This document shows, piece by piece, positions 27,801 through 37,600 of a DNA stretch of 64,000 bases. The notes beneath the pieces are model-generated. The model worked only from the letters and a program-made list of their open reading frames with translations, was not told the origin of the DNA and ran no database searches. Origin of the DNA: Lingula anatina (Eukaryota > Brachiopoda > Lingulata > Lingulida > Lingulidae); assembly GCF_001039355.2 (NCBI RefSeq), contig NW_019775411.1, positions 58,325 to 122,324 of the forward strand. The letters run 5' to 3'. Positions within the stretch are counted from its first letter, which is position 1, and each line of letters begins with the position of its first letter. The translations under genes and the position numbers were made by a program.

Positions 27801-30800
27801 GTTTTAATCTGAATCCAGTCTTATAGATTGGAAAGGTTATGGTGGAACAAATTAGCTCAATTACTTATGATACCACACCTGGCGTACACACAAAATAATG
27901 TACACCAGGTTTACCAGGGGAGTCTGTACCCCTAAAAATCGATCAAAAAATTTTAGTTACATAATATCTTACCACAATAAGGGAATTATTCCACGAACAA
28001 AATAAGTATCTTGTTCTAGCCAAACTAACTATTTTAGCTAGAGTTTTGCCTTTAGATATAAAACCTTGCTTTTTTTCTGCTTATTTAATACCTTCTAATA
28101 TATTTGCACGAGAAAACCACAAAGTAACTGAATGTTCCCCTACTCCTTATTTCCATTTTAATGTTAAAACTCTTAAAAAGAATATCAAGCTGTAATGTTG
28201 GTGGGCTCTTCAGAAAGTCAATTCAATATTACCTTTGAATAAAATATTAAAATAGTAGATTTTGTTTGTCAAGATGTTCATTGCTATTTACCTCTGATAA
28301 ACAAAGAGTGTCCCTTCTATTTCTGTCTTCTCCTGAAATCATAAATAAAACATTGATCAATGTCAGAATGAAATCTAAATGTCATAAACAAAAACAACAT
28401 CAATTCACTTTCAAGAATTGCCATGCTGGGAAATTCTAGTGTTACGAATCTTTGATACACATCATTAGTTTTAATGTGCAGTTTTGTTTTCTCTATTCCC
28501 AGAACCAACTATGTCCCATTACATTACCAATACAGGCAATAAATTCTGTGAATTAGTACTTTTAAAACAGAGGGGAGGGTGGAAATAAAAAAGAGAAAAG
28601 TAGGTAGTAGAGGGAGGGTAGGGGAAGACAGACAGACAGACAGACAGACAGAGAGAGAGAGAGAGAGAGAGAGAACAGAAGAACACAGAAACTTAAGGAT
28701 ATGCACACAAATTCAATTTATTTTAAATGTATCACATCTCTCTCTCTCTCTCTCTCTCCCTCTCTCTCTCTCGCTCTCTCTCTCTCGAAGTTACCAAGTG
28801 GGGTCATTAATTTTACAGCACGAACCTGGCTGGTGAAAGTTAATCAGGAGGAAAGTAATCATCCTTGTGCTAGGCACACCAGACTGCATGACAAATCACA
28901 CTAGTTAAGAAGAGAAAGCATGAAGCCAGCTCCAACTCCCAGTATAGTCTACAGACCTAAAAGTTCATTCGCCTTCATTTTTTTTCTATATTTTGATTGT
29001 TCTTGGCCTCTTATTCTTTTTCTTCATTAAATAAAATCAGAGATATGATTTTATCATCAAAGCTTCCTTTATGTACAAGACCTATTTGTTTAAGTGGGAA
29101 AAAATTTATTTCATATTTAAATCTTCTAACTTAATGACAGTATCTAAGCCATAGAGTTTACTTTTCGGGATAATTCAGGAAAGGTTTTTTTATGCTTCAC
29201 TAACACTATAGATATTTGGATAATAGTTCTCTCAAGTATGTGGGCTTCTTAATCAAATATGGACCAACTCGGGTTTTCCTCTGGTTAATTCACATTCCTC
29301 ATAAACTAAGTGGATATTTCTACAAATTTTCTACAATGGAAATAACAATAGATCAAAGAAGGAAACTAGTAAACATTGATAGGGGAAATAAAATAAAATT
29401 TACTCATATTGAAATTCACTTTGAACACCGCAGTGCCCTGACACCTTCCTGGTGATTCTGAAGCCTATAGTAACCTATGTCACTGACAGGCCTCTGATTG
29501 TGTTGACTGTTGTTTCCAGTGGTCATCACACTAGCCCGATTGTGGTAGATGTTCTCTGAGCATCAGTGAGATATACCAGTCAAAACAGGGCTATTTCTTG
29601 TACTGGAACATCTTGTAAAATGCATAATTTCACTGTAGACAACATTTGAATGTACGAAGCCTTGATTGTTTGGAATCGATGTGGTGTTGTCCTTTGCAGT
29701 GATGTACAGGATTGTATGTTATAAACCAACAGCTTCATTTCCTTAATCCTTTGCTTTTTTGTGCATTTACTTCAAGGACTTCCACGTACAGAACAAATGC
29801 TAAATTTCTGCCTATGTATACGAAACTGGCAAATCATAATCCTCCTCCTATTGTAGGAAAGGAATGGGGCCCACCAATATATCTTTGAAGGAGAACCAAC
29901 TATGCATGTTTCAAGCTTGCAGTGAAGGTGGAATATGGTTGAGTTACGTAGCATTATTAGCTCAGTAATATGATGTAATCACTGATATTGTACTTGTTGA
30001 GAAATGCACAGGTGTTTGCAAAATAAGGAAAATACAGGTTTACATAAGAGCAAGCTGTGGCATAAACAGCACTATATTGAGAGAAAGGCAAAAGGCAGAT
30101 GATGGGGTTGAGGGTAAGGCAAGGGAGTTTAGTTTCCATGATTTACTCATTACACTTCTGTCTACCTCTAATTATTAAGTAAATCTATTGAAACAGTCAA
30201 AAAACAGAGAAAAGTTCACAAAGTACCTAGTTTCTTTATCTTGAGATAGAAAAATTGATTCTGCAGGAAAATTTGTTAATGTATACAGGTTCAATGTCCT
30301 GCTCTCCAAGGTGGGTAAAGCCTTGTATATCTCACGTGAGACTTGAACTGCAGTCATTGAGTACCAATGTGCAGAGAATTTTGTGTACTAGTAGTAACAG
30401 TAGTCCTTATAATATGTCTCGAGTAATTAATTAATCTTATTTACAGCAGTTAATTCACTTAAGTGCTTGAGTGTCATAGGTTTATGCAGAATTGATATGA
30501 AAATAATTACGATTGCCAAAATAGGCTTTCGGAAGCTTTAAATGTTTCCTGGTTTACTACCATGCATACATTGATGATAAACCAAGGTATTTCACACTTG
30601 TCCACACCCACATCTTCCATGCGCTAGCACAGCTAATGCATGAATTTTCATGTTAGCTCCTTGACATTTTATTGTAAACACAGAAAAATTATATGAGTGC
30701 CAGAGTCAGAAAATTTAGTCTATTATGAAAGCATCTGTGTGTTCAAAGTAGCACATTTCACTCCTTCCAACTTCAGAGTCCTGCCCCCCTCCCCCCAATA

Positions 30801-31434
30801 CTCTGTTCTCTCTCTTTTCTGGTTTAAATAACTCAGTGAGATACATTTCTATACAAAAACAACCATCATGAGACTGCTACTAACTGGTGCAAATGCATTT
30901 TTTTTGCATTTGTGAGATACTTTCCATACCCACTCACCCAGCATGTTGTTCCCCCTATATAATGCACTGAAGTCTACCTTGTTGAGTATTACAAAGAGCA
31001 AAGAGGTACCTACTGCGCCATAGTAAGTGCCACAGCTTATCTGTAATTACTAGTAGCAGACAAGAATAAACTAAGTGACGTGTGTATGTCTTGAGTGTAA
31101 AATGAAACGACTGTCAATAGCCGACTAGCATTCAACTTTTCCTATCCATCGATTACATTGCGCTGTTTACAGAGACTACACCCCAAACACCATAACTCAT
31201 GACAAGGAGACACATGCAGCTTTTACAGTGATAATGTTGAATGGGAAGAACGAAAGAGTTTTTATTCTCCGCAGTCGCAGCTCCAAGCTATACACAACTT
31301 ACCCATTCGCTATCCTTTGAATTAAAGGAATACAGTGCCACTTGTTTGGCTGTATCAATAATGCCCGTTATGTATGGATCACGTTGCTGCAGAGCAGCTA
31401 AATTCATCCGTACTTCGTCCGCGGTGGCGGCCAT
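1..31434 (-). CDS. DCP1: mRNA-decapping enzyme subunit 1 (DCP1), 9 exons, 3' end outside window
   Basis: Spliced join of nine minus-strand exons: 31434-31303, 28332-28292, 6429-6302, 5639-5576, 4977-4845, 2041-1930, 1682-1568, 1056-432, 107-1. Each junction has GT/AG ends and matching phase, giving about 485 residues with no stop. DCP1 is the cytoplasmic P-body cofactor that activates the decapping enzyme DCP2 in mRNA decay. Residues 1-165 form the EVH1 domain, with family signatures QVALYSFN (31-38), EKTEIEGTLFVY (45-56), HGFIVLNRL (64-72), PFLLYRN (92-98) and GIWFYDKEEC (104-113). DIMQMLSKAQDEY (152-164) matches the helix after EVH1 in vertebrate DCP1A/B. ISVETLFKTAL (216-226) is the MI motif. 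The rest is a Pro/Ser/Gln-rich linker. The C-terminal trimerization domain expected in the family lies below position 1. Animals with one DCP1 gene use this name; A or B type cannot be assigned. Confidence 0.95.
115..300. repeat. 28-bp minisatellite in DCP1 intron 8
   Basis: About five copies of a 28-bp unit beginning TGTGATAACATTTGGCACAT. Copies start at 143, 171, 199 and 227, with decayed copies at both ends. It fills most of the 324-nt intron between exons 8 and 9. Confidence 0.95.
432..1056 (-). CDS. DCP1: DCP1 exon 8, Pro/Ser/Gln-rich region
   Basis: 625 nt (1 + 208 codons), residues 243-450, between acceptor cataccacag and donor ACTCAG|GTACAC. It opens SQSLSCESPQMTGPEANSD and contains LLKRLMSVSTVEEIERQQ (a likely helix), then low-complexity sequence rich in Pro, Ser, Gln and Gly. 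This matches the disordered linker between MI and the trimerization domain in family members. The in-frame ATG at 1025 is internal, not a start. Confidence 0.92.
1057..1567 (-). other. DCP1 intron 7
   Basis: 511 nt, AT-rich with standard GT/AG ends on the minus strand. I see no element or gene in it. Confidence 0.8.
1568..1682 (-). CDS. DCP1: DCP1 exon 7, MI motif
   Basis: Acceptor ctacctccacag and donor AACAG|GTGAAT. It encodes GDGASSSGTTQ, then ISVETLFKTAL (residues 216-226), then NSNLAGPPSPAGKQN. ISVETLFKTAL aligns with LTVEELFGTSL of human DCP1A, the MI motif conserved in metazoan DCP1 and known to be needed for assembling active decapping complexes. Exon length and phase fit exons 6 and 8. 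Confidence 0.92.
1718..1800. repeat. (CT)n(GT)n microsatellite in DCP1 intron 6
   Basis: About 12 CT repeats pass directly into about 29 GT repeats, followed by degenerate GT/GCAT sequence to about 1875. It occupies most of the 247-nt intron between exons 6 and 7 and lies within about 40 nt of the exon 7 acceptor. Confidence 0.98.
1930..2041 (-). CDS. DCP1: DCP1 exon 6, linker
   Basis: Acceptor gtactttcag and donor GCTG|GTATGT bound 112 nt (37 codons + 1) with no stop, encoding SSKEPQPMIDNPGASATPVS and then SSDLLKPTPRVASPHLA. The sequence itself is poorly conserved linker. Support comes from its splice sites and from phases that fit exon 5 (0) and exon 7 (GGT split G|GT). A miniature transposon ends 39 nt upstream of this acceptor. 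Confidence 0.85.
2042..4844 (-). other. DCP1 intron 5
   Basis: 2.8 kb. It holds a miniature transposon near its 3' end (2082-2251) and a weak candidate cassette exon (2962-3021, see findings). I recognise nothing in the rest; open frames such as 3247-3477 and 3652-3834 have no recognisable similarity. Confidence 0.75.
2082..2251. mobile_element. 170-bp inverted-repeat miniature element, hAT-like ends
   Basis: Ends are CAGGGGCGGATTCAG at left and, read inward from the right, CAGGGGCGGATCCAG: 14 of 15 identical. It is flanked by the direct repeat AAACA (2077-2081 and 2252-2256). CAGGGGCGGA-type ends are common in hAT elements, but those usually make 8-bp duplications, so the superfamily is uncertain. 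It has no coding capacity. Confidence 0.85.
4845..4977 (-). CDS. DCP1: DCP1 exon 5, end of EVH1 and following helix
   Basis: Acceptor atgttttctag; 1 nt + 44 codons; donor GACAAG|GTGATT. It encodes VASQLKRAGNNRSKGAEDGK and then SSSQRRQVDIMQMLSKAQDE, residues 123-166. The second half matches RPIDILEMLSRAKDEYER of human DCP1A. Confidence 0.96.
5005..5405. repeat. 31-bp minisatellite in DCP1 intron 4
   Basis: About 12 diverged copies of a unit based on GTGAACCTGGTTTAATATCA followed by AATATGGTATG. Copies at 5035, 5066 and 5097 show the 31-bp period. It fills most of the 598-nt intron. Confidence 0.95.
5576..5639 (-). CDS. DCP1: DCP1 exon 4 (64 nt), EVH1 WFY segment
   Basis: Acceptor gttgatttcag and donor AATAG|GTAGGT bound 64 nt that encode SICGIWFYDKEECERISELV (residues 101-120). 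This is the conserved IWFYDKNDCHRIAKLM segment of human DCP1A, including Trp106 of the EVH1 binding patch. Its phase fits the single T left by exon 3 and gives Ser122 with exon 5. Confidence 0.96.
5640..6301 (-). other. DCP1 intron 3 with (GA)n tract
   Basis: 662 nt between exons 3 and 4. It contains a (GA)n microsatellite at about 5973-6012 and nothing else that I recognise. Confidence 0.8.
5973..6012. repeat. (GA)n microsatellite
   Basis: About 20 uninterrupted GA units within DCP1 intron 3. Confidence 0.97.
6302..6429 (-). CDS. DCP1: DCP1 exon 3, EVH1 middle
   Basis: Acceptor attacttttcag; 1 + 42 codons + 1 nt; donor AAAT|GTAAGTG. It encodes SANPTHGFIVLNRLGMNN and then PITKEVEFQAQTPFLLYRNG. 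This aligns with human DCP1A SASPYHGFTIVNRLNMHN and LEFQLHEPFLLYRN. No stop lies in frame, and phases match exons 2 and 4. Confidence 0.96.
9760..9798. repeat. (GA)n microsatellite, duplication copy 1
   Basis: About 19 GA units. The counterpart in copy 2 (15798-15848) has about 25, a length difference between the copies. Confidence 0.97.
13659..13711. repeat. (GA)n microsatellite, duplication copy 1
   Basis: About 26 GA units after ACACAGGTG. The copy 2 counterpart is shorter and interrupted by AAAA. Confidence 0.97.
14757..14929. mobile_element. 173-bp miniature inverted-repeat element, present in copy 2 only
   Basis: Perfect 13-bp terminal inverted repeats CTGGGGTAGCGCT, flanked by the 5-bp duplication AAAAT (14752-14756 and 14930-14934). 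Copy 1 keeps the empty site, with a single GAAAATG near 8871-8877. The interior has repeated TTAGCCAAAT and TTTGGCTAA motifs in both orientations and codes for nothing. Confidence 0.93.
15798..15848. repeat. (GA)n microsatellite, duplication copy 2
   Basis: About 25 GA units, the homologue of 9760-9798. Confidence 0.97.
20538..20652. repeat. GA-rich array with GCGAGTGAGCAAGT interruptions
   Basis: (GA)n runs are separated by three copies of the spacer GCGAGTGAGCAAGT or its variant GCTAGTGAGCAAGT, so it is a higher-order simple repeat. Confidence 0.93.
27658..27743. repeat. Foldback sequence with 16-bp arms
   Basis: AGTGGAATCAGCTTAA (27658-27673) and its exact complement TTAAGCTGATTCCACT (27728-27743) flank 54 nt. 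It may be a remnant of a small inverted-repeat element; no target-site duplication is obvious. Confidence 0.7.
27877..27910. repeat. Short hairpin
   Basis: ACCTGGCGTACA and TGTACACCAGGT pair over 12 bp with one mismatch around a 10-nt loop. No function is assigned. Confidence 0.6.
28292..28332 (-). CDS. DCP1: DCP1 exon 2 (41 nt), EVH1 core
   Basis: Acceptor atgatttcag, then codons for EKTEIEGTLFVYQ plus AG, and donor AG|GTAAAT. The peptide is nearly the human DCP1A sequence EKTDIEGTLFVYRR. Phases fit exon 1 (phase 0) and exon 3 (AG joined to G gives Arg58). It is too short for ORF calling and was found by motif. Confidence 0.95.
28333..31302 (-). other. DCP1 intron 1 with microsatellites
   Basis: 2,970 nt. 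It has (GACA)n(GA)n at 28629-28675 and an interrupted (CT)n at 28738-28786. I see no other gene or element. Confidence 0.8.
28629..28675. repeat. (GACA)n(GA)n microsatellite
   Basis: About six GACA units pass into about 11 GA units, 62 nt before an inverted-sense (CT)n tract at 28738-28786. The two tracts could pair in a transcript. Confidence 0.95.
31303..31434 (-). CDS. DCP1: DCP1 exon 1: start codon and first EVH1 strands
   Basis: 44 codons, beginning MAATADEVRMNLAALQQRD and ending DSEW at donor TGG|GTAAGTT. LQQRDPYITGI and QVALYSFN match the start of the DCP1 EVH1 domain (LKQHDPYITSI and QVALYTF in human DCP1A). Tyr35 aligns with the aromatic residue of the peptide-binding cluster. The start at 31434 is chosen because its context (aaaATGG) is strong, it lies the expected short distance before the EVH1 homology, and no in-frame ATG is seen just upstream. 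An out-of-frame ATG 28 nt upstream would open a short overlapping frame, if it is transcribed. Confidence 0.95.
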
Positions 31435-33333
31435 TTTGAAGCTAGACTATGCGTGCGCATTACCGGAAGCAAGTGCCCAGATTTTGGTCTAACACAATCA
31501 TGAATTTGAGAATGACTGTGGAGAACGCTCATCCAACACATTCATCGTCGCTTGCTGCGAATAAATGCGTTTTGACAAAACAATAAGAAGTATTTCTGAC
31601 AACAAAATTTGAAAGAATTATATTTTAAAAAAGATTTAATAACAAATAATGAACGAAATATACTTTTAAAATGTTCTTGAAGTGATGGACGCAATTTTTT
31701 AAAATTATTTTTATTATGATGAATTTTCGTTATGAGGTATTTGGCATTAGGTATTTGGAAAGACGAACGGACCAGAAATTATGAGTAACAACCCAATTTA
31801 CAGCATGTAACCAACCGTGTAAGTGCCTACGCTTAGACCCCCCCCTCCCCAAGTCGTTTGCACTCGGCAGGCTTATAGGCCTGTTCAAGGGATTTGTGCG
31901 AAAGCCACACTCACAACTCACATCACTATAATCCAAATATTCATTGCGTGCGGGATACGTTCAGCTCTCCGAAAATGGTTATGTGAATTACACAAAGGGT
32001 GATAAATGGCATAAACGCTAATGATAAAATGATGAATGAGTTCTTATTCATGGATCCTGGGAAAGGAAACGACTAGGCCTAGCAGCCTCCGTACGCTGAA
32101 TCCGTGGATTGCCAAGTCTGCCGAGGTGTTTTGGAAGATTTACGGAGATTGCTTTGAGTTGTAATGAAACCCCTGACAATTGATCCTTTCATCCCCACAG
32201 TAATAGTATCAGGATCAATATGTTTTTGTTCCAGGAAACGTGTCTTGATGAGTAGGCTAACTCCTGTCAAAGGAGAACGAGACTAAGGTTTTCACTGGGT
32301 GGGAAGGGGAGAGTGTTGGGGAGGAGGCACGGTCCACAACTTTTGATTTTTTAAAGGACGAAAGGCGGACCGGATGGCAATACGTTCTCCATCCCACATG
32401 ATCTCACATGCCCCAAAACACTAACCCCATACTTCGGCTTACCCTAACCTGTAGCCTACTTCTCATACGGGACCTCAGAATTTCGTCCCTAGGACAGTTA
32501 TTCCTGTGCCCTTGCATAGGCCTTAATCTACTACTCCTTCACATTAAGAAATGTCTCACTCTTTGCAGACAGAATAAAATTAAACCGCTCTGGGATGCTT
32601 GCAAAAAGAATTTGGAAAAAAAAGGAAAATTCGGTCCTTATATCTACTGGGTCCTCAAAAGGCAGCTGATCAAAAGAAAAAACTGTAAAGAATATTTGCG
32701 ATAGCCTACTAAGATTCTCTTAAATTTTCTACATGTATTTCACATCATTATTCGCAAGAATTTTTATTCTCAGCGTGTGAATGGTGTGTGGAAGGTGTCT
32801 TTGTCTCTCTTTGTGTTATAAATGTAAACTCTGTGTATAGAATAAATAATATTCCTGTCACAGCGGTCTGAACTTGAACAATGCTTGACAACACCTTCAA
32901 CAGAACACGAATAATCGAAAAAAAAAGAAAGTATCATATTTTTTTGCACTATGCATTGTGTGATTTGATCGTAAACATGGGTCACGATTTTGATACGAGG
33001 AACGAGTTTTGGAGTATGATTTTAATACCATTTTAAGGTCGTGGGCGAGAATTTTCCAAGACTGCACCCCTCCGAGCTAACACTGTACTGTGAATTGAAA
33101 TTAAATGTAGAGAAAGCATGGATAAAGTACAGTTTATATGATAAAAGTGTAAGGGCGTGGGGACGTGAAGGGGTTTGTGATGAGTAACTAAGAAAAATGT
33201 TCATAAGTAAAATTTGTGATCTTCTGTGATCTTCCGTCTATGTATTTTTATTGCCGTTTTGTTTAGCATACAGTTGCATCTTATTTTCATTTCATATTTA
33301 TCCTTTTACTGACCGGGTCTAAGTTAAAATATA

Positions 33334-33490
33334 CACTGTTGCTCAAAAAGTTTTAAAAACATTTTTGTATTTCAAATCTTTACATTTCATTTCGTGTCTG
33401 GGCCAAGGTTATTGTTAATAGTAGATTAATTATTATTTACGTAAAATTCACAACTGTCGAAAGGTGTGCCAACCTTTTTGAGCAACAGCG
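33334..33490. mobile_element. 157-bp mariner-like miniature element
   Basis: Ends CACTGTTGCTCAAAAAG (33334-33350) and, inverted, CGCTGTTGCTCAAAAAG (33474-33490) match at 16 of 17 positions. The left end directly follows TA. The TIR style is typical of Tc1/mariner elements. A TA duplication on the right is not preserved, and there is no transposase. Confidence 0.8.
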
Positions 33491-33870
33491 CACAAGAAAG
33501 CCTTTCTTGTTTAATGATATGAAGCTGTAGGCTTCACGCCCGTCATAAGCAGAGTTCTTTTGATATTTTGACGTCTTTCTTTATGCTCACTTTAAATGTT
33601 AACAAAAGAGTCCAAGGCACGGGCTCATTGACTCGCTATTAAGCATTGGGAGGCTACAAAATAACAACATTACATCTGTTTTGCACAAAGAAAAAAATAG
33701 ATCTTTTCGACCGAGAGTCACTCCACGTTAGTGGTAAACAAGGCTTTATCCTTGGTTGAAGAAGACTAGAATTTTCGGTTCTAGAAATGAGACCAACTTT
33801 AGACAAAACAGTTTCCTTTTTTTAACTGTGCTGAGGTGTGCACCGCTCCCCCCCCCCCCCCCCCCCCCCC

Positions 33871-34227
33871 NNNNNNNNNNNNNNNNNNNNNNNNNNNNNN
33901 NNNNNNNNNNNNNNNNNNNNNNNNNNNNNNNNNNNNNNNNNNNNNNNNNNNNNNNNNNNNNNNNNNNNNNNNNNNNNNNNNNNNNNNNNNNNNNNNNNNN
34001 NNNNNNNNNNNNNNNNNNNNNNNNNNNNNNNNNNNNNNNNNNNNNNNNNNNNNNNNNNNNNNNNNNNNNNNNNNNNNNNNNNNNNNNNNNNNNNNNNNNN
34101 NNNNNNNNNNNNNNNNNNNNNNNNNNNNNNNNNNNNNNNNNNNNNNNNNNNNNNNNNNNNNNNNNNNNNNNNNNNNNNNNNNNNNNNNNNNNNNNNNNNN
34201 NNNNNNNNNNNNNNNNNNNNNNNNNNN
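33871..34227. other. Assembly gap of 357 N flanked by poly-C
   Basis: A run of about 24 C ends at 33870, and the sequence resumes at 34228 with ACCG and a further C run. Long open frames drawn across it are artefacts. Confidence 0.99.
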
Positions 34228-34427
34228 ACCGCCCCCCCCCCCCCCCCTCACCGCTCACCAGTTAGCCTTTTGACAAATATTGCAGTAGTGATTATACGTG
34301 ACCTTAAACAAAATCAAAACAACAGAAGCATTACTCGAAAGAATTCATTCTTTTTAGCGACTAGATTGTTCCCAAAACATAGCATGCAGTAGAGTGGTGT
34401 CTTCGCTGAAGTAAAAACGAACACTTG

Positions 34428-34642
34428 CACCCCATTTCCATAGATTAGATCGACCTACTTTAGATCGACCTAACTCCCTGGGGGTTCACGCTAAATAGCT
34501 GTCAGCCGGGCGGACACGAAAGTTAATTACCCCCTTACAGTTTGTAGTAGGCGGGACGGACATTTAAGTCGGATTATCTGAAAGTAATCTAGTGAGACTC
34601 CCCGCGGGGATAGATCGATCTAAAATCTATGGGAATAGAGCC
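34428..34642 (+). mobile_element. 215-bp miniature element, copy A (GATCGATCTA family)
   Basis: Left end CACCCCATTTCCATAGATTA then GATCGACC; right end GATAGATCGATCTAAAATCT then ATGGGAATAGAGCC. The terminal arms are inverted relative to one another. Its whole length aligns with the reverse complement of 51891-52105, which is also 215 bp. The flanking target site is not clear in this copy. Confidence 0.88.
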
Positions 34643-37600
34643 TTGGTCACACACGATAGAGAAAGTCACGATATAGATAAAGATGATATGATTTGTCGTA
34701 TTTGACAGAAGTTAGGTCAAAGCAATGTCTTTTATTTCTAATGCATTTTAGTCCTACTAATATTTTATTTTCTGTATTTTGTTTACGAGGGCAGGTCTTT
34801 ATGACAGACTATCCTTTTCCATGTTATCTTAGACACCAATCTAAACTGTTATACACATTTTGAGAACAATTTTTATGCTAATATAAGTACATGTATATCC
34901 AGTTACATTCTGAAGACTCAGTTACTTTAACTCATTCACCTCATAAATATAAATATCAAGTATGAATATCGATTGTAATTGTGATAGATTAAGATATGGG
35001 TCTCAAATGCGAGCTAGCTACTATCTAGCTAGCGTTTCTGAACCTTATGAGAGAGATTGACTTTCGACAGAATTGAAGACATCAGGGATGACGGACTTTT
35101 ATTCATTAATAAAGATCTAACAGAAAAATCTCAATAAATACTGAAACGGCGTAAATTTGCAACTTAATACACTTACTTACTGTAATATTTAATGTTATGC
35201 ACTGCAATATTTAAAGGTGCATTAATTTACTTGATATTACAAAGTTGTTCCTTTTACTATGCTTCCGTGATGACTTCGATCAGTCATGCCTTTTGAAATA
35301 GGCGTTGCACGACATAGTCATATAGTGTGGTCATTTGTTACTCTGAAAATTGTCTTTAACTACATAGGGTCCACAGCAATATATTACCAAAAGTTTGTTA
35401 CTGTCGAACCAAAGTAATAATCAAGTGACAGGTTGTTGACACGTCTATTCTGACAATGTGAAAGATAATCTGGATTACGTAGAGAAACAAGGTAACAGAG
35501 GAACCATCATTTATTGCGTTTTTTTTTCTTTGGGCAACCCTTGCCGAAAACTGGGCTCAGTTATGGCACAAACTACAAAGTGATACCCCTGGACTGTTTT
35601 TACGGAGATGTTTCCCGTTTTTCTACAGCCGATATAAAAGCCGACCACACCTTAATGACGTCTTATGACAGTCATCTCTTTTTGTAAACATTTATGTTCT
35701 TGGCACACTTTTCAATGTTAGTTCAAAAGGACCAGGCTTGATGTCACTCTAAGACACGGATTTCTCAACTATATTTAATATTAACACTAACGCTGAGATT
35801 TCCTTAGCGACAAGCAGAAATTTAATTTAGAATCAACGAGTTAATATATCAGCTACTTCCTGGTGATGATATTTTTTTAAGTGTGTTTTTTTTTTCAGTT
35901 TAGCTCCGTACTCCGTACGTGTTTTCATTTTGTTGAAGACGCACAAATGCCTACGGAAAATGCTCAAAACTTTTTAATCTTAGAAAAGAGTCAAAACCAT
36001 CTACACTTCTTGCTATTCTTATTCGGTCATAGCTCTATACATATGTACATGTATTTGCAGTAGCGCACAAGAAGGCCCTGTGCTAAGACAGCCACTTTTA
36101 AGACATTACATTTGGTGTGATATTCGTGTGAATCTCTCTTATCCCTACTACTTCCCAAAATAATGTTTAGGTCTTTTCGTGTCATGAAACGTCAATCATC
36201 TAAAAGCGTATTAAAGTATACACAACTCATAAAACGCGTGAAACAAACCAAGGCCTATTAGCAAGTTAAATTTGAATTCCATGCGAGTCATTTGTTTCAA
36301 TGTTAGCGTTTAGCATCACTTAAAGTTGGTCTCTTTAATTCATAGCCGCAAAACGGGCGTCCACAAATTATCTTAACGATGCCTATACTTAAGACTGCGG
36401 GGTTCGAGTCGTTATAGTGTCATTGTGTACTCGCGTGTCGCGTAAGGTACCCCATAGGACAAGCAGGGTTTAATATCATTTCCTTTTAGGTCAGGGCATC
36501 CGTCGCTAGATCCATGCGACTAACGTCAAGGGATTAAACGTACATTACTTAGAGATCCGCGGCTACAATTTCGATTGAACATTTACGGAATATACGGAGA
36601 GTTGTGTTTTGGGCATATCGGATTTAAAAGAAGAGGAAAAAAGGAGCTGAAGGATTTCTCCTGTCTGATTAAGTAGTTACAGAGGCATGGTAAGTGAGGG
36701 TATCGTGGCGTGACTGTTGAATGGTCAGTGAACGTGTCCAACGTTTGAATTACTAGACAGCATATGCCGTGCAAACCGTGGTGAAGTAACGTAGCAATGG
36801 CTTCTAAGTTACCGTTATGAAATGACATTGCCTGATTTATAACGATGGCAGGTATATACAGTGGAATCGTATCCTTTAGTTTTTTTCTGATCGTGACCTA
36901 ATAATAGCAATAAGTACAACTCAGGTTCCCTTAAGGCAAGGTGTTATATCTGTTATAACTCCTTGCTTAAGGTAGGTCTATAGGTCTTGCACGTAAGGGA
37001 GTGATGCCGTTTTCCATCTGTTAAACGACTGCTGGTTGCTGCAGGTGGGATGCTTATACATGTATATAATCTTATATCTCAATTCATCAAGGAAACTTGA
37101 CATGTTTTGACATCCCTTAGCTGTAGAAGACTAAGGACAACCTAACCCCAACCAGGGAATTCTATCTTTTGTACCCCTTGCCCTAACCAGCACTTGCGCT
37201 CTGTATGACACTGATAAACTGACATTTTACAGAGATGACTTTCCTGTTGGTGGGTGCATTTGTGTTTTTAAACGGTCCCCCTAGTGAACACTGGGTACAA
37301 TTCAAATCAGCCCTCAAATTCTCTGAGGCACGTTAATTGATTTTAATTATTATATTAAATTATCTGTGTACGTTCTGAAAGTGAAGGAGAAATAAAGAGG
37401 TTGACAGAGAGGAGGGGAAGGCACAGGCTGAAGGGAGGGGGGAGGGCTTTAAATAAAAGTCCATACGGTCGTACGTAATGAGGTTATTGCATTGTCTTCT
37501 ATCTCTTCCTTGCCTAACAAAGTGCCGATCCTGTCAGCGGAGGAAGGCGTTGTTTTCAGGAAGACATTGACCTGGATATCCATTAATAAATATAAACAGC

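Larger units (their letters stand above)
6430..28291 (-). other. DCP1 intron 2 (21.9 kb)
   Basis: No nested gene is recognised. It contains a poly-T-bordered segment at 6822-7060, the large direct duplication 8085-19994, a (GAGA/GAGC) array at 20538-20652, an (AAT)n tract near 23700 and small palindromes near 27.7-27.9 kb. From 22079 to 28291 there is no open frame of 60 codons on either strand, and I see no gene or clear element there apart from these palindromes. Confidence 0.8.

Noticed and set aside
31241-31492. Plus-strand open frame beginning MGRTKEFLF
   Set aside because: It is the antisense shadow of DCP1 exon 1.
33746-34392. Proline- or glycine-rich open frames across the N gap
   Set aside because: Artefacts of poly-C and N bases.
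36398-36420. GGGGTTCGAGTC resembling a tRNA T-arm
   Set aside because: The flanking bases do not form the T stem, and no acceptor, D or anticodon arms fit upstream.
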